Positions 44,536 through 52,822 of a stretch of 64,000 nucleotides of DNA are shown piece by piece. The stretch comes from CAXQZM01 sp965229645 (GTDB lineage: Bacteria > Pseudomonadota > Alphaproteobacteria > UBA7985): NCBI GenBank assembly GCA_965229645.1, contig OZ245893.1:1922001-1986000 (forward strand), read 5' to 3'. The translations under genes and the position numbers were made by a program. How positions within the stretch are numbered: the stretch's first letter is position 1; each line of letters begins with the position of its first letter. The notes under the pieces were generated by a model. The model made no database searches. It was not told where the DNA came from and saw nothing but the letters and a program-made list of their open reading frames with translations.

Positions 44536-45363
44536 TCAGTGCAGATGTATGGCATCCTTGAAGTACATGGAGGCCAGCATGACGAAAACATAGGCCTGCA
44601 AAAACGCGATCACAAATTCCAGGCCCGTCAAGGGGATCAAAATGAGCTGCATGGCGACCGTCATGAACACCCCTAGGGCCAAAGAGGTCGCGGCGGAGGC
44701 GACGAAGTACGGAAAGCTCGCCAAGGTTTTCAGCAAAGCATGACCTGCGACCATGTTGGCGAACAACCGCACCGCCAAAGTAACGGGGCGGGTCAAGTAA
44801 GAGATGATCTCAATGGGCACTAAGACAAATAAGAGCGGCAAGGGAACGCCGTGAGGGACAAACAGGGAGAAAAATTTCAGCCCATGTTTGTAGATCCCCA
44901 GGACCGTCACAAAAATCATCAGGCCAAATCCTAGGGCCCCAGTGATGGCGAAGTGCGAGGTATAGGTGAAAAATGGGTTCCCGAGCCCTGGAATCGACAA
45001 GGTGACCATGCCCAGAAAATTGCCCATGGCGATGAAGAAAAACAGCGTGATCATGAGCCGCAAGTAAGGTTTTCCTGCGTCCCCCGTAGCGCTGAGCAAA
45101 GTCGTTTTGACAAAGCTGTAGGCGGCTTCGGCAACGACTTGCATGCGCCCTGGCACCCGACCCGCCTTGGGACCCAGGCCGACGTAAATCAGCGCCAAGG
45201 TGGCCAAGACGCCGAAAAACATCATCAAATTGGCGCTGGTGAAGGTAAGCCAACTGATCTCAGAACCCAAAAGCGTCTTGGGGATGAATTGCGAGGTGGG
45301 GTCAATCGCCTTCCCAGGGTCTGCCAACCAGGGGGTTCCTGGGATCAAAGTCGAATCGGCCAT
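44536..45363 (-). CDS. atpB: ATP synthase Fo subunit a
   Basis: The 275-residue stator membrane subunit has five or six helices. The essential Arg that faces the c-ring lies in the PVTLAVRLFANMVAGHAL block, and ALVPIEIISYLTRP and LEFVIAFLQAYVFVML are family motifs. It is second in the Fo operon after atpI. Full length and no missing key residue. Confidence 0.95.
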   Translation of the reverse strand: MADSTLIPGTPWLADPGKAIDPTSQFIPKTLLGSEISWLTFTSANLMMFFGVLATLALIYVGLGPKAGRVPGRMQVVAEAAYSFVKTTLLSATGDAGKPYLRLMITLFFFIAMGNFLGMVTLSIPGLGNPFFTYTSHFAITGALGFGLMIFVTVLGIYKHGLKFFSLFVPHGVPLPLLFVLVPIEIISYLTRPVTLAVRLFANMVAGHALLKTLASFPYFVASAATSLALGVFMTVAMQLILIPLTGLEFVIAFLQAYVFVMLASMYFKDAIHLH

Positions 45364-45419
45364 AGACAGGTCCTTATAAAAGCTGCGTCAGCGCCGGCGC
45401 GCGACGGACGAATGGGGGG

Positions 45420-45782
45420 TCATAGCTCAATCATACCCGCATCTAGACGGGTGCGATAGTCCTGCGCCGCCGCCAAGACCATCCGTATGCCCGCGGCAAA
45501 GCCTAGGACGCACAAAATCAGCGCCAGCAGGGGAAAGGTCCCCAAGGGCCAATCGAGCAGGGCCCCGAGGCCGAAGCCAATGAGCGTCGCCACGGTCAGG
45601 TCCATTCCCATCTTCAACCCCAGTCCCATCCCCGTCGTGGGTTTGGCGGGATCGAATTCGGGTACCTGCGCGGCACCGCCCGCAGCGCGCGCGCGGGCGA
45701 CACGCGCCTTCAGATGGTCCAAGCGCTCAGTATCGGCGGCCAAGTCGCCAGGCCATTTGGGGCGGGGATTGGGCGGGGTCAT
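45420..45782 (-). CDS. atpI: ATP synthase protein I
   Basis: The 120-residue AtpI-type membrane protein has a charged N-terminal region (about 1-45) and two transmembrane helices (about 60-110; MDLTVATLIGFGLGALLDW and LLALILCVLGFAAGIRMV). AtpI assists assembly of the c-ring in studied species. It heads the Fo operon on the minus strand, 57 bp before atpB, as is usual. Confidence 0.85.
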   Translation of the reverse strand: MTPPNPRPKWPGDLAADTERLDHLKARVARARAAGGAAQVPEFDPAKPTTGMGLGLKMGMDLTVATLIGFGLGALLDWPLGTFPLLALILCVLGFAAGIRMVLAAAQDYRTRLDAGMIEL

Positions 45783-45874
45783 AGGGCTTTGGGCGCTCTA
45801 ATCAGGCCCCTTGAAAATCTCAAGGCCTCATAGGGGCCTTATTTTCTTAAGACGCAGTAGAGCGCACGCCCTTA

Positions 45875-45914
45875 CACCAGCAAACAAAAGGGTCATTCTG
45901 GATCGCAGCTGGTA
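45875..45914. mobile_element. 40-bp minimal hairpin module, free copy
   Basis: Exactly 40 bp, from CACCAGCAAACA (first base C instead of T) to CAGCTGGTA, with TTA before it (45872-45874). It matches the terminal module of the 195-bp family and the free copy at 305-344 in length and layout. It lies between divergent atpI and the TVP38/DedA-like gene (45783-46043), an interval with no gene. Confidence 0.6.
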
Positions 45915-46043
45915 TATTCGGGTTTTTGAAAACGACCGTTGGTGCCTGTTTTGGCTTAACCAAGCTGTGATTTGGCCGTGAAGGCCGTTCGGCGCTAGGG
46001 CGTTGCTGCCCGCCCCGAAGCCAGCCCCGAACCCGAGTTCTCC

Positions 46044-46802
46044 ATGCGCCCAAGTCCTTCCCCCCCGCCCCTGCCGCCCACCCGAACCTACCGGCGGATT
46101 TATGCGCTTGGGGGGCTGGTCCTTTTCATCGCGGGTACAGCGATCTTTGCGGGGCCTGCGCTTTCAACCCTGGAGGCGCGGGTAATCGAACAGGCCCCTG
46201 CCTTGGCCGCCTGGGTTCAGAACAATGCCTTGCTCTACGCGGGCCTGTTCTTGACGACTTACCTTGCCATCACAGCCTTTGCCCTGCCGCTCAGCGCGCT
46301 TCTTTCCCTCGGTGGGTCGGCGGTCGCGGCCCTGGCCTTCGGGTTTTGGGCGGGGACGTGCCTCTCCATCGCGTTGGTATGGACGTCGGTCGTTCTGGGG
46401 TCTTGGGCCCTGTTCGAGGGCGTCCAGCGCTTCGGCACCCTTTCCCTGGGCCCCAAAGCGGCACCGTACTTGGAAAAATTCCAAACTGGGTTCGAACGCG
46501 ACCAATTCCTCTACATGCTCAGCAGCCGCTTTACCCCAATTCCGCCCGCCGTGAGCACAATTCTGCCCGCGGTTCTGGGCGCGCGCCGCTCGACGTTTTT
46601 GCTGGCGACGAGCCTCGGGTTCTTGCCTGGGGTGGCGATCTACGCCAGCCTTGGGGCAAAACTCGGCGAGTTACTGAGCCAGCATTCGGGCGGTGCTAGC
46701 CTGTCGTTTGCAACTGTGGTCAATTTTTCTACAACTTGGCCCTTGCTGGCCTTCCTCGCCCTATCTTTAGCGCCCCTGGCGATTCGCAGACTTCGACCAT
46801 GA
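46044..46802 (+). CDS. TVP38/TMEM64 (SNARE-associated, DedA-like) membrane protein
   Basis: The 252-residue inner-membrane protein has about five or six helices and the family core FALPLSALLSLGGSAVAALAFG followed by SSRFTPIPPAVSTILPAV. TVP38/DedA family members are linked to lipid scrambling or envelope homeostasis, but the activity here is unknown. Its stop overlaps the start of the flavin reductase gene (ATGA), and this pairing of TVP38 with a mercuric-reductase-like enzyme is common, which suggests one operon and a joint role. Confidence 0.87.
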   Translation: MRPSPSPPPLPPTRTYRRIYALGGLVLFIAGTAIFAGPALSTLEARVIEQAPALAAWVQNNALLYAGLFLTTYLAITAFALPLSALLSLGGSAVAALAFGFWAGTCLSIALVWTSVVLGSWALFEGVQRFGTLSLGPKAAPYLEKFQTGFERDQFLYMLSSRFTPIPPAVSTILPAVLGARRSTFLLATSLGFLPGVAIYASLGAKLGELLSQHSGGASLSFATVVNFSTTWPLLAFLALSLAPLAIRRLRP

Positions 46803-48238
46803 CGGCACCGCGCATCCAGGCAGACGTTTGCGTCATCGGCGCAGGATCAGCGGGGCTGTCGTACGCGGCGGGCGCTGCGCAGATGGGCGCGCGGGTCGTC
46901 TTGATCGAGGCCGACAAGATGGGCGGCGATTGCCTCAATCGCGGCTGCGTCCCCTCCAAAGCGCTGCTGGCCGCTGCTAAGGCCGCCGTTGCGGGCCGCG
47001 ACACCGCCGTGTTTGGCGTCGCCCACGCCCCGCCGCAAATCGACTACGCGCGCGTCATGGACCAGGTGCAGGCTGTGATCGCCCAAATCGCCCCGCACGA
47101 TTCCGTCGAGCGATTCGAGGGGCTGGGCTGCTCGGTCCTGCAGGGGCAGGCGCGATTCTTGGATGCCCGAACCGTCGAGGTCAACCAGCGGCAGGTGCGG
47201 GCCAAGCGGTTCATCATTGCCACGGGCTCGAGACCTTCGGTTCCGCCCATCCCAGGGCTGGAGTCAACGCCCTATACGACCAGCGATACGCTGTGGGATC
47301 GAAGGACCTTACCCAAGGCGCTGCTCGTGGTTGGGGGAGGGCCTATCGGCCTGGAAATGGCCCTGGCGCACCAGCGCCTCGGGGCACAGGTCACGGTGAT
47401 CGAGGCCGCAACCATTTTGCCCCAAGACGACCCCGACATGGTGGCCGTGGTGCGGGACGCCCTGCAGACCGAGGGCATTGACCTGATCGAAAGGGCCCGC
47501 ATCACGCAAGCGGCGGGCGCGCACGGGGCCGTGCGTCTCACCTACGAGGCCGAGGGCCAGGTCCACGACCTGGAAGGCACCGATCTATTGCTCGCCACGG
47601 GTCGTACGCCCAATCTAGAGGGGCTCAACCTAGCGGCCGCCCAAGTCGCCGTTGATCGCGCGGGCATCGAAACCGATGCGCGCGGGCGGACGCGCAACCC
47701 AAGGGTTTTCGCCATTGGCGACGTGGCGTCCGCACTCAAGTTCACCCACTATGCGGGCCATCAGGCGGCCATCGCCATTCAAAACACCCTCCTGCCGTCG
47801 ATCCCGTTCCGCCGGGCCGTCTTTCGCGCCGAGGCAACGCCCTGGGTCACGTACCTCGACCCCGAGATTGCCCAAGTCGGCCTCAACGAAACCACGGCGC
47901 GGGCCAGAGGCTTGGACTATCGGGTCGCGCGCGTGGACTTCGACGAGGTCGACCGCTGGGTCGCGGAACGCAAAACCCCAGGCTTTATCAAGGTCTTGGT
48001 CGATGCCAACAACCGCGTAATCGGGGCGGGCATCGTCGGCGCCCAAGCGGGCGAGTTGATCCATCACTGGTCCCTTGCCGTCTATCGCCACGATCGCCTC
48101 CTCTCCCTTGCAGGTTACATGGTGCCTTACCCAACGGGCAGCGAGATCAATAAGAAGGTCGTGTCAAAGTTCTTGAGCCCAAAAATATTTAGCCCGCTTG
48201 TGCGCCGCTTGGTACGGTTCTGGCTTCGTTTTCTGTGA
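46799..48238 (+). CDS. class I pyridine nucleotide-disulfide oxidoreductase (mercuric reductase-like)
   Basis: The 479-residue flavoprotein has an N-terminal FAD motif VIGAGSAGLSYAAGA, the redox-active disulfide GGDCLNRGCVPSKALL (Cys-x4-Cys), an NAD(P) motif VVGGGPIGLEMA and the second FAD motif VFAIGDVA. No N-terminal HMA domain or C-terminal vicinal cysteines are present, so it is unlikely to reduce Hg(II). The C-terminus is long and hydrophobic (PLVRRLVRFWLRFL), suggesting membrane association beside the upstream TVP38-like protein. ATG 46799 overlaps that gene's stop. Confidence 0.9.
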   Translation: MTAPRIQADVCVIGAGSAGLSYAAGAAQMGARVVLIEADKMGGDCLNRGCVPSKALLAAAKAAVAGRDTAVFGVAHAPPQIDYARVMDQVQAVIAQIAPHDSVERFEGLGCSVLQGQARFLDARTVEVNQRQVRAKRFIIATGSRPSVPPIPGLESTPYTTSDTLWDRRTLPKALLVVGGGPIGLEMALAHQRLGAQVTVIEAATILPQDDPDMVAVVRDALQTEGIDLIERARITQAAGAHGAVRLTYEAEGQVHDLEGTDLLLATGRTPNLEGLNLAAAQVAVDRAGIETDARGRTRNPRVFAIGDVASALKFTHYAGHQAAIAIQNTLLPSIPFRRAVFRAEATPWVTYLDPEIAQVGLNETTARARGLDYRVARVDFDEVDRWVAERKTPGFIKVLVDANNRVIGAGIVGAQAGELIHHWSLAVYRHDRLLSLAGYMVPYPTGSEINKKVVSKFLSPKIFSPLVRRLVRFWLRFL

Positions 48239-48322
48239 TCTCAGATTTATGACAGGGATCGCTAGTACGATTGCCTTGGCGGGGCGGATGGTTCTTGGGC
48301 CGACCCGATTTGGACTCCCCTA

Positions 48323-48517
48323 TACCAACGGCGAAAAAAGTTGACACTTTTTTCGCCGTTTTGTGTCTCACGGCAGAAACGCTTCGCGTTTCGCCTCCGA
48401 CGGGGCCTCCGCTTATACCCCGAGGCGCTTTCGCGCGATTCTCGGGGCCGCTACGGGGGCCGCAGTCGCGGCCCTTATACCAGCGATCAAAAGAGTCATT
48501 TTCAACCGCCGCTGGTA
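48323..48517 (+). mobile_element. TNA-type MITE, full copy (195 bp)
   Basis: Forward orientation. Flanks are CTA (48320-48322) and TTA (48518-48520), one mismatch. It lies between the flavin reductase gene and the kinase gene, ending 59 bp before the chosen kinase start. The kinase frame is open right through it. Confidence 0.88.
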
Positions 48518-48576
48518 TTATAGCCCAGCAACTTCAGGAGTTGTTTGACTGCACCGCTAGCTTTAGAACCTCGCGT

Positions 48577-50019
48577 ATGAAACTCGCGATCTGGGGCGCT
48601 CATCGTGGCTTGTCGGCGAAATTGCTTGGCTTGACTCTGGGCTTTATTATGCTGGCTGAGGTGCTGGTGTTCCTACCCTCGATCGGGCGTGCCTTGCAAA
48701 TGTACGGCGAGGAGATGGTAATCGAACTCGAGCGTGGGGCCCTAGCCTTTGAGGTCCTAAGGCCCGATCAAGCCGCCACCAGCGCCTTTACCGAACAGCA
48801 AGCCGCCGCTTTGCAAGGCCAGCTGCTGGCAGACACAGGCTGGCAGGCCTTCGCCGCGCGCCTGCCCAGCAACCGGTCGATTCTCGCAGGTATGCCCGCC
48901 CCTGCCCGAGTCATTGATTTGCAAGATGGCAACCTGCTTGCCTTTATCGGCCAGGCGCTGGGACTGGTGGCCGATTTGGGGGCGCCCGAATTGCTGCGCG
49001 TGTCGGGCCTCACACGCGATCGCCTGGTGGAGGTGGACATATGGCTGTTGGACACGAGGTTGCGGGCCGAGTTACGCGGCTTTGCAGGCCGGATCTTGCT
49101 GCTGTCGCTGGGGATTTCGATCTTTGCCGCCGCGCTGGTCTACTTATCGCTTCGGCGCATGATCGTAGAGCCCATCGAACGGCTGCGCGGCCGTTTGGCC
49201 GAGTTTGCCCTGGCCCCGCACGATGCCACGGCGCGGGTGCAACCCAGCCTGCGACGCGATGAGATCGGGTACATTGAGGCGGAAACACGCGCCATGCAGG
49301 AAACCATCGCCAACACACTGCAACAAAAGGAACGCCTAGCCGCCCTCGGCAGCGCGGTCGCGCAAGTCAACCACGACCTGCGCGGTATGCTGTCCACCGC
49401 GCTGCTGCTGTCCGACAGTTTAGAGTCGTCTAAGGACCCACGCGTGGCCAAGGCCGCGCCGATCTTAGCCAGCTCCATCGAACGCGCGGTGGACATGTGC
49501 GCGGCGACCCTCAAGTTTGCGACGGGCGGCGACCAGGGGGCCGAGATCGAGGTCCAAGCGCAGTCGCTCAAAGCAGGCCTAAGGCCGCTCATCCAAGACT
49601 GGTCCGTGCGATGGCCCCATGTACGGCTCAGCGTAGAGGCCCCTCCTGATCTTGAGGCGCTCTACGACACGGGGTCTCTGCACCGAATTTTGGACAATTT
49701 GGCCCGCAACGCCGTGGAAGCGGGATCATCTACGCTCACGCTCAAGGCCGAACGCATACCCGCTGAATCAAACGGGGCCGACCCTGGCCCGCCCCATGTC
49801 TGCCTCACCTTGGTCGATACGGGTCCAGGCATCGCGCCCAAGGCGGAGGCAGATTTGTTTGTCCCCTTCAAGGGGTCGACCAAGCGTGAAGGCACGGGCC
49901 TAGGCGTCGCCAACGCCGCGAAGCTGGCCGAGGCCATGGGCGGGGCGCTCAGTCTTGAAAAAACCGACGCCCAAGGCACCATCTTTGCGCTGAAACTTGC
50001 GGCCCCTGTTGTCACTTAG
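48577..50019 (+). CDS. sensor histidine kinase
   Basis: From ATG 48577 the protein has 480 residues: a first transmembrane helix (about 15-33), an extracytoplasmic domain, a second helix (about 170-192), a HAMP-type linker, a dimerisation helix with the phosphoacceptor His266 in AQVNHDLRGMLSTALLLS, and an ATP-binding domain (DNLARNAVEAGS, DTGPGI, GTGLGVANAAKLAEAMGG). No response regulator is adjacent, so it is an orphan kinase. The frame stays open upstream to 48271 through the repeat, but that extension encodes repeat-derived sequence and is unlikely to be used. Confidence 0.87.
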   Translation: MKLAIWGAHRGLSAKLLGLTLGFIMLAEVLVFLPSIGRALQMYGEEMVIELERGALAFEVLRPDQAATSAFTEQQAAALQGQLLADTGWQAFAARLPSNRSILAGMPAPARVIDLQDGNLLAFIGQALGLVADLGAPELLRVSGLTRDRLVEVDIWLLDTRLRAELRGFAGRILLLSLGISIFAAALVYLSLRRMIVEPIERLRGRLAEFALAPHDATARVQPSLRRDEIGYIEAETRAMQETIANTLQQKERLAALGSAVAQVNHDLRGMLSTALLLSDSLESSKDPRVAKAAPILASSIERAVDMCAATLKFATGGDQGAEIEVQAQSLKAGLRPLIQDWSVRWPHVRLSVEAPPDLEALYDTGSLHRILDNLARNAVEAGSSTLTLKAERIPAESNGADPGPPHVCLTLVDTGPGIAPKAEADLFVPFKGSTKREGTGLGVANAAKLAEAMGGALSLEKTDAQGTIFALKLAAPVVT

Positions 50020-50077
50020 ACTCGGGGCCCTTAAGGATGTGCGGGATCATCTCACAGACGGACACCTTTAGGTTCTC

Positions 50078-52012
50078 ATGGTTACTTTGACTCTCCCCGA
50101 CGGCGCCCAACGCACGTTTGATGGCCCCGCGACGGGACAGCAGCTCGCGATGGACATTTCGCCCAACCTGGCCAAGGCGGCCTTGGCCATCAAGGTCGAT
50201 GGAACCGTGCAGGATTTGACCCTGCCAATCACGACCGACGCGACGGTGGAACTTGTTGTGCGCGGCAAAGCAGTGCCAGAGGCCTTAGAAATTTTGCGTC
50301 ACGATTGCGCCCATGTATTGGCCGAAGCGGTGCAAGCCCTTTACCCTGGCACGCAAGTCGCCATTGGCCCGCCGATAGAACATGGGTTTTACTACGATTT
50401 CTTCCGGCCCGACGGGGGCACCTTCAACGCCGACGACTTTCCCGCGATTGAGGCGAAAATGCACGACATCATCGCCGCCGGCGCAGCCTTTGAGCGCGAA
50501 GAGATCGACCGAGAGGCGGCTCTGGCGCTATTCCAAGATCAAGGCGAGCCCTTTAAGGTGGAACTGGTCGAGGGTTTGCCCGCCGATGAACCCATCACCC
50601 TCTATCGCCAAGGCACCTGGACCGATCTGTGCCGCGGGCCCCATGCCCCGACGACCGCGAGCGTGGGAAAGCACTTCAAGCTCATGTCCGTCGCGGGGGC
50701 CTATTGGCGCGGGGACGTCACCCGCCCGCAAATGCAGCGAATCTATGGCCTGGCGTTTGAGGACAAGCGGCAACTGACCGCGCACCTTGATTTGTTGGCG
50801 GAGGCGGCAAAGCGCGACCATCGCAAAATCGGACCCGAGATGGGCCTATTCCATATGCAGGCCGAGGCGACGGGGTCGGTCTTTTGGCACAAGAAAGGCT
50901 GGACCCTCTACCGCACGGTCGAGGCCTATATGCGTCGCCGCCTGGATCAAGCGGGGTATGAAGAAGTTAAGACCCCGCAGTTGGTCAATCGGAAACTGTG
51001 GGAAGACTCGGGCCACTGGGACAAGTTTCGCGAAAACATGTTCACAACGGGCGATGCCGATGAAGACTGGGATTTGGCGCTCAAGCCCATGAACTGCCCC
51101 TGCCATGTGCAGATTTTCAACCAAGACCTGAATTCTTACCGCACACTGCCACGCCGCATGGCCGAGTTTGGCGCCTGCCATCGCAACGAATCCTCGGGGT
51201 CCATGCACGGGATCATGCGGGTCCGGGCCTTTACCCAGGATGATGCCCATATTTTCTGTACGCCCGAGCAAATCAATTCGGAAACCGAGCGCTTTATCGC
51301 CCTGCTCACATCGGTGTACCATGATTTTGGATTTGACGATGTAGTGGTCAAATTTTCCGACCGACCGCCCATGCGCGCTGGGTCCGACGCCACCTGGGAT
51401 CGCGCAGAACGCGCCCTGCACGACGCCATTGCGGCCACGGGGTTGCCCTATGCCATGAACCCAGGCGAGGGCGCCTTTTACGGCCCCAAACTCGAATTCG
51501 TCTTAAAAGACGCCATTGGGCGCGATTGGCAGTGCGGGACCTTGCAAGTTGATTTTGTCTTGCCCGAGCGTCTCGACGCGTCCTACATCGACAACCGCTC
51601 AGCCCGACAGCGCCCCGTCATGCTTCACCGGGCCATCTTAGGATCGTTCGAGCGCTTTCTTGGGATCTTGATCGAAAACTACGAAGGCAAATTTCCCCTC
51701 TGGCTGGCCCCGCAGCAAGGCGTGGTCGCCACCATCGTCTCGGCGGCAGATACCTACGCCGCCGAAGTGCAGGCCAAGCTGGCGGCGGCTGGGCTGCGCT
51801 TTGAGTTGGATACGCGCAATGAGAAAATCAATTTCAAGGTTCGCGACCATTCGGTCAGCAAAGTGCCCTTGATCGCCGTGGTCGGCGAACGCGAAGCCAA
51901 GGACGGCACCCTTGCCCTGCGCCGCCTAGGGTCCAAAGCGCAAGAAGTCATGAGCTTAGATCGCGCGATTGACACCCTGCAGACGGAGGCAAAAGCGCCT
52001 GATATGAGCTAA
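50078..52012 (+). CDS. thrS: threonyl-tRNA synthetase
   Basis: The 644-residue class II synthetase has an N-terminal TGS domain (about 1-62), an editing domain (HDCAHVLAEAVQALYPG and the GPPIEHGFYYDF motif), the catalytic core (NCPCHVQIFNQDLNSYR, zinc Cys; CGTLQVDFVLPERLD) and an anticodon-binding domain (about 540-640). The stop codon TAA is identical with the 3-bp target duplication of the repeat that starts at 52013, so the protein was not changed by the insertion. Confidence 0.97.
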   Translation: MVTLTLPDGAQRTFDGPATGQQLAMDISPNLAKAALAIKVDGTVQDLTLPITTDATVELVVRGKAVPEALEILRHDCAHVLAEAVQALYPGTQVAIGPPIEHGFYYDFFRPDGGTFNADDFPAIEAKMHDIIAAGAAFEREEIDREAALALFQDQGEPFKVELVEGLPADEPITLYRQGTWTDLCRGPHAPTTASVGKHFKLMSVAGAYWRGDVTRPQMQRIYGLAFEDKRQLTAHLDLLAEAAKRDHRKIGPEMGLFHMQAEATGSVFWHKKGWTLYRTVEAYMRRRLDQAGYEEVKTPQLVNRKLWEDSGHWDKFRENMFTTGDADEDWDLALKPMNCPCHVQIFNQDLNSYRTLPRRMAEFGACHRNESSGSMHGIMRVRAFTQDDAHIFCTPEQINSETERFIALLTSVYHDFGFDDVVVKFSDRPPMRAGSDATWDRAERALHDAIAATGLPYAMNPGEGAFYGPKLEFVLKDAIGRDWQCGTLQVDFVLPERLDASYIDNRSARQRPVMLHRAILGSFERFLGILIENYEGKFPLWLAPQQGVVATIVSAADTYAAEVQAKLAAAGLRFELDTRNEKINFKVRDHSVSKVPLIAVVGEREAKDGTLALRRLGSKAQEVMSLDRAIDTLQTEAKAPDMS

Positions 52013-52207
52013 TACCAGCGGCGAATGAGAATGACTCGAATATCGCTGGTATAAGGGCCGCGACTGCGGCCCCCGTAGCGTCCCCGAGATGAGCTAAGAA
52101 AGCGCCTCGGGGTATAAGCGAAGGCCCCGTCGGAGGTGAAACGCGAAGCGTTTCTGCTGGGAGACACAAAACGGCTAAAAAAGTGTCAACTTTTTTCGCC
52201 GTTGGTA
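52013..52207 (-). mobile_element. TNA-type MITE, full copy (195 bp) at the stop codon of thrS
   Basis: Reverse orientation. The left target TAA (52010-52012) is the thrS stop. At the right the element ends GTTGGTA at 52207, followed by AAA instead of TAA. A second, partly overlapping 40-bp-type module (52204-52243) continues to the tag gene on the other strand. The repeat fills all of the space between the convergent thrS and tag genes. Confidence 0.88.
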
Positions 52208-52243
52208 AAAGGAAATTGAGAAGAGCTCTTTTGTTCGCTGGTA
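52204..52243. mobile_element. 40-bp type module fused to a full copy
   Basis: Its left half is degraded (GGTAAAAGGAAATTGAG) and its right half keeps CTCTTTTGTTCGCTGGTA, as in the free copy at 305-344. It ends one base before the TGA stop of tag (52245-52247). Confidence 0.5.
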
Positions 52244-52244
52244 T

Positions 52245-52814
52245 TCAGGCTTTGTGACAGTCCGCTTGATGCTCGTTCACCAGTCCCACGGCCTGCATAT
52301 AGGCGTAGGCGATGGTGGTGCCGATGAACCGCATTCCGCGTTTTTTGAGGTCCTTGGCCAAGGCGTCGCTGATCGCGTCCGAGGTTCGGGTCTCGGCCAA
52401 GGTTTTGGGGCGCCGCTTGATGGGTTGACCATCGACGTAGGCCCAAAGGTAGGTGTCAAAACTGCCGAACTCGTGCTGGATTTTGACAAAGGCCTGGGCG
52501 TTGGTCCGCACCGAGAAAATTTTGAGGCGATGGCGGACGATGGCCGCGTTGACCACCTGCGCCTCAAGCTCCGCGTCGGTCATGCGGGCGCAGCGTTCAA
52601 CGTCAAACCCATGAAAGGCGGCGCGATAGCCAGCGCGTTTTTGCAGTATGGTCCAATAGGACAAGCCCGCTTGCGCGCCTTCCAAAATCAGATCCTCAAA
52701 CAATTGCCGGTCGTCGTGCACTGGCACGCCCCATTGGGTGTCGTGATAGAGGGCATAGGCTTCCTGACCTGGGTCATTGCCAAAGCAGCGGGGGAGGGTC
52801 GTGTCGATTGTCAT
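52245..52814 (-). CDS. tag: DNA-3-methyladenine glycosylase I
   Basis: The 189-residue glycosylase removes 3-methyladenine from alkylated DNA. Family marks are ALYHDTQWGVPVHDD near the N-terminus, LFEDLILEGAQAGLSYWTIL and the end MRFIGTTIAYAYMQAVGLVN with ADCH (zinc-binding residues in Tag are Cys and His). The N-terminal Cys is in TLPRCFGND. ATG 52814 is preferred over upstream in-frame starts that overlap purK. It is last in the order trcR-purE-purK-tag, 8 bp after purK. Confidence 0.9.
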   Translation of the reverse strand: MTIDTTLPRCFGNDPGQEAYALYHDTQWGVPVHDDRQLFEDLILEGAQAGLSYWTILQKRAGYRAAFHGFDVERCARMTDAELEAQVVNAAIVRHRLKIFSVRTNAQAFVKIQHEFGSFDTYLWAYVDGQPIKRRPKTLAETRTSDAISDALAKDLKKRGMRFIGTTIAYAYMQAVGLVNEHQADCHKA

Positions 52815-52822
52815 GGGCGAAT

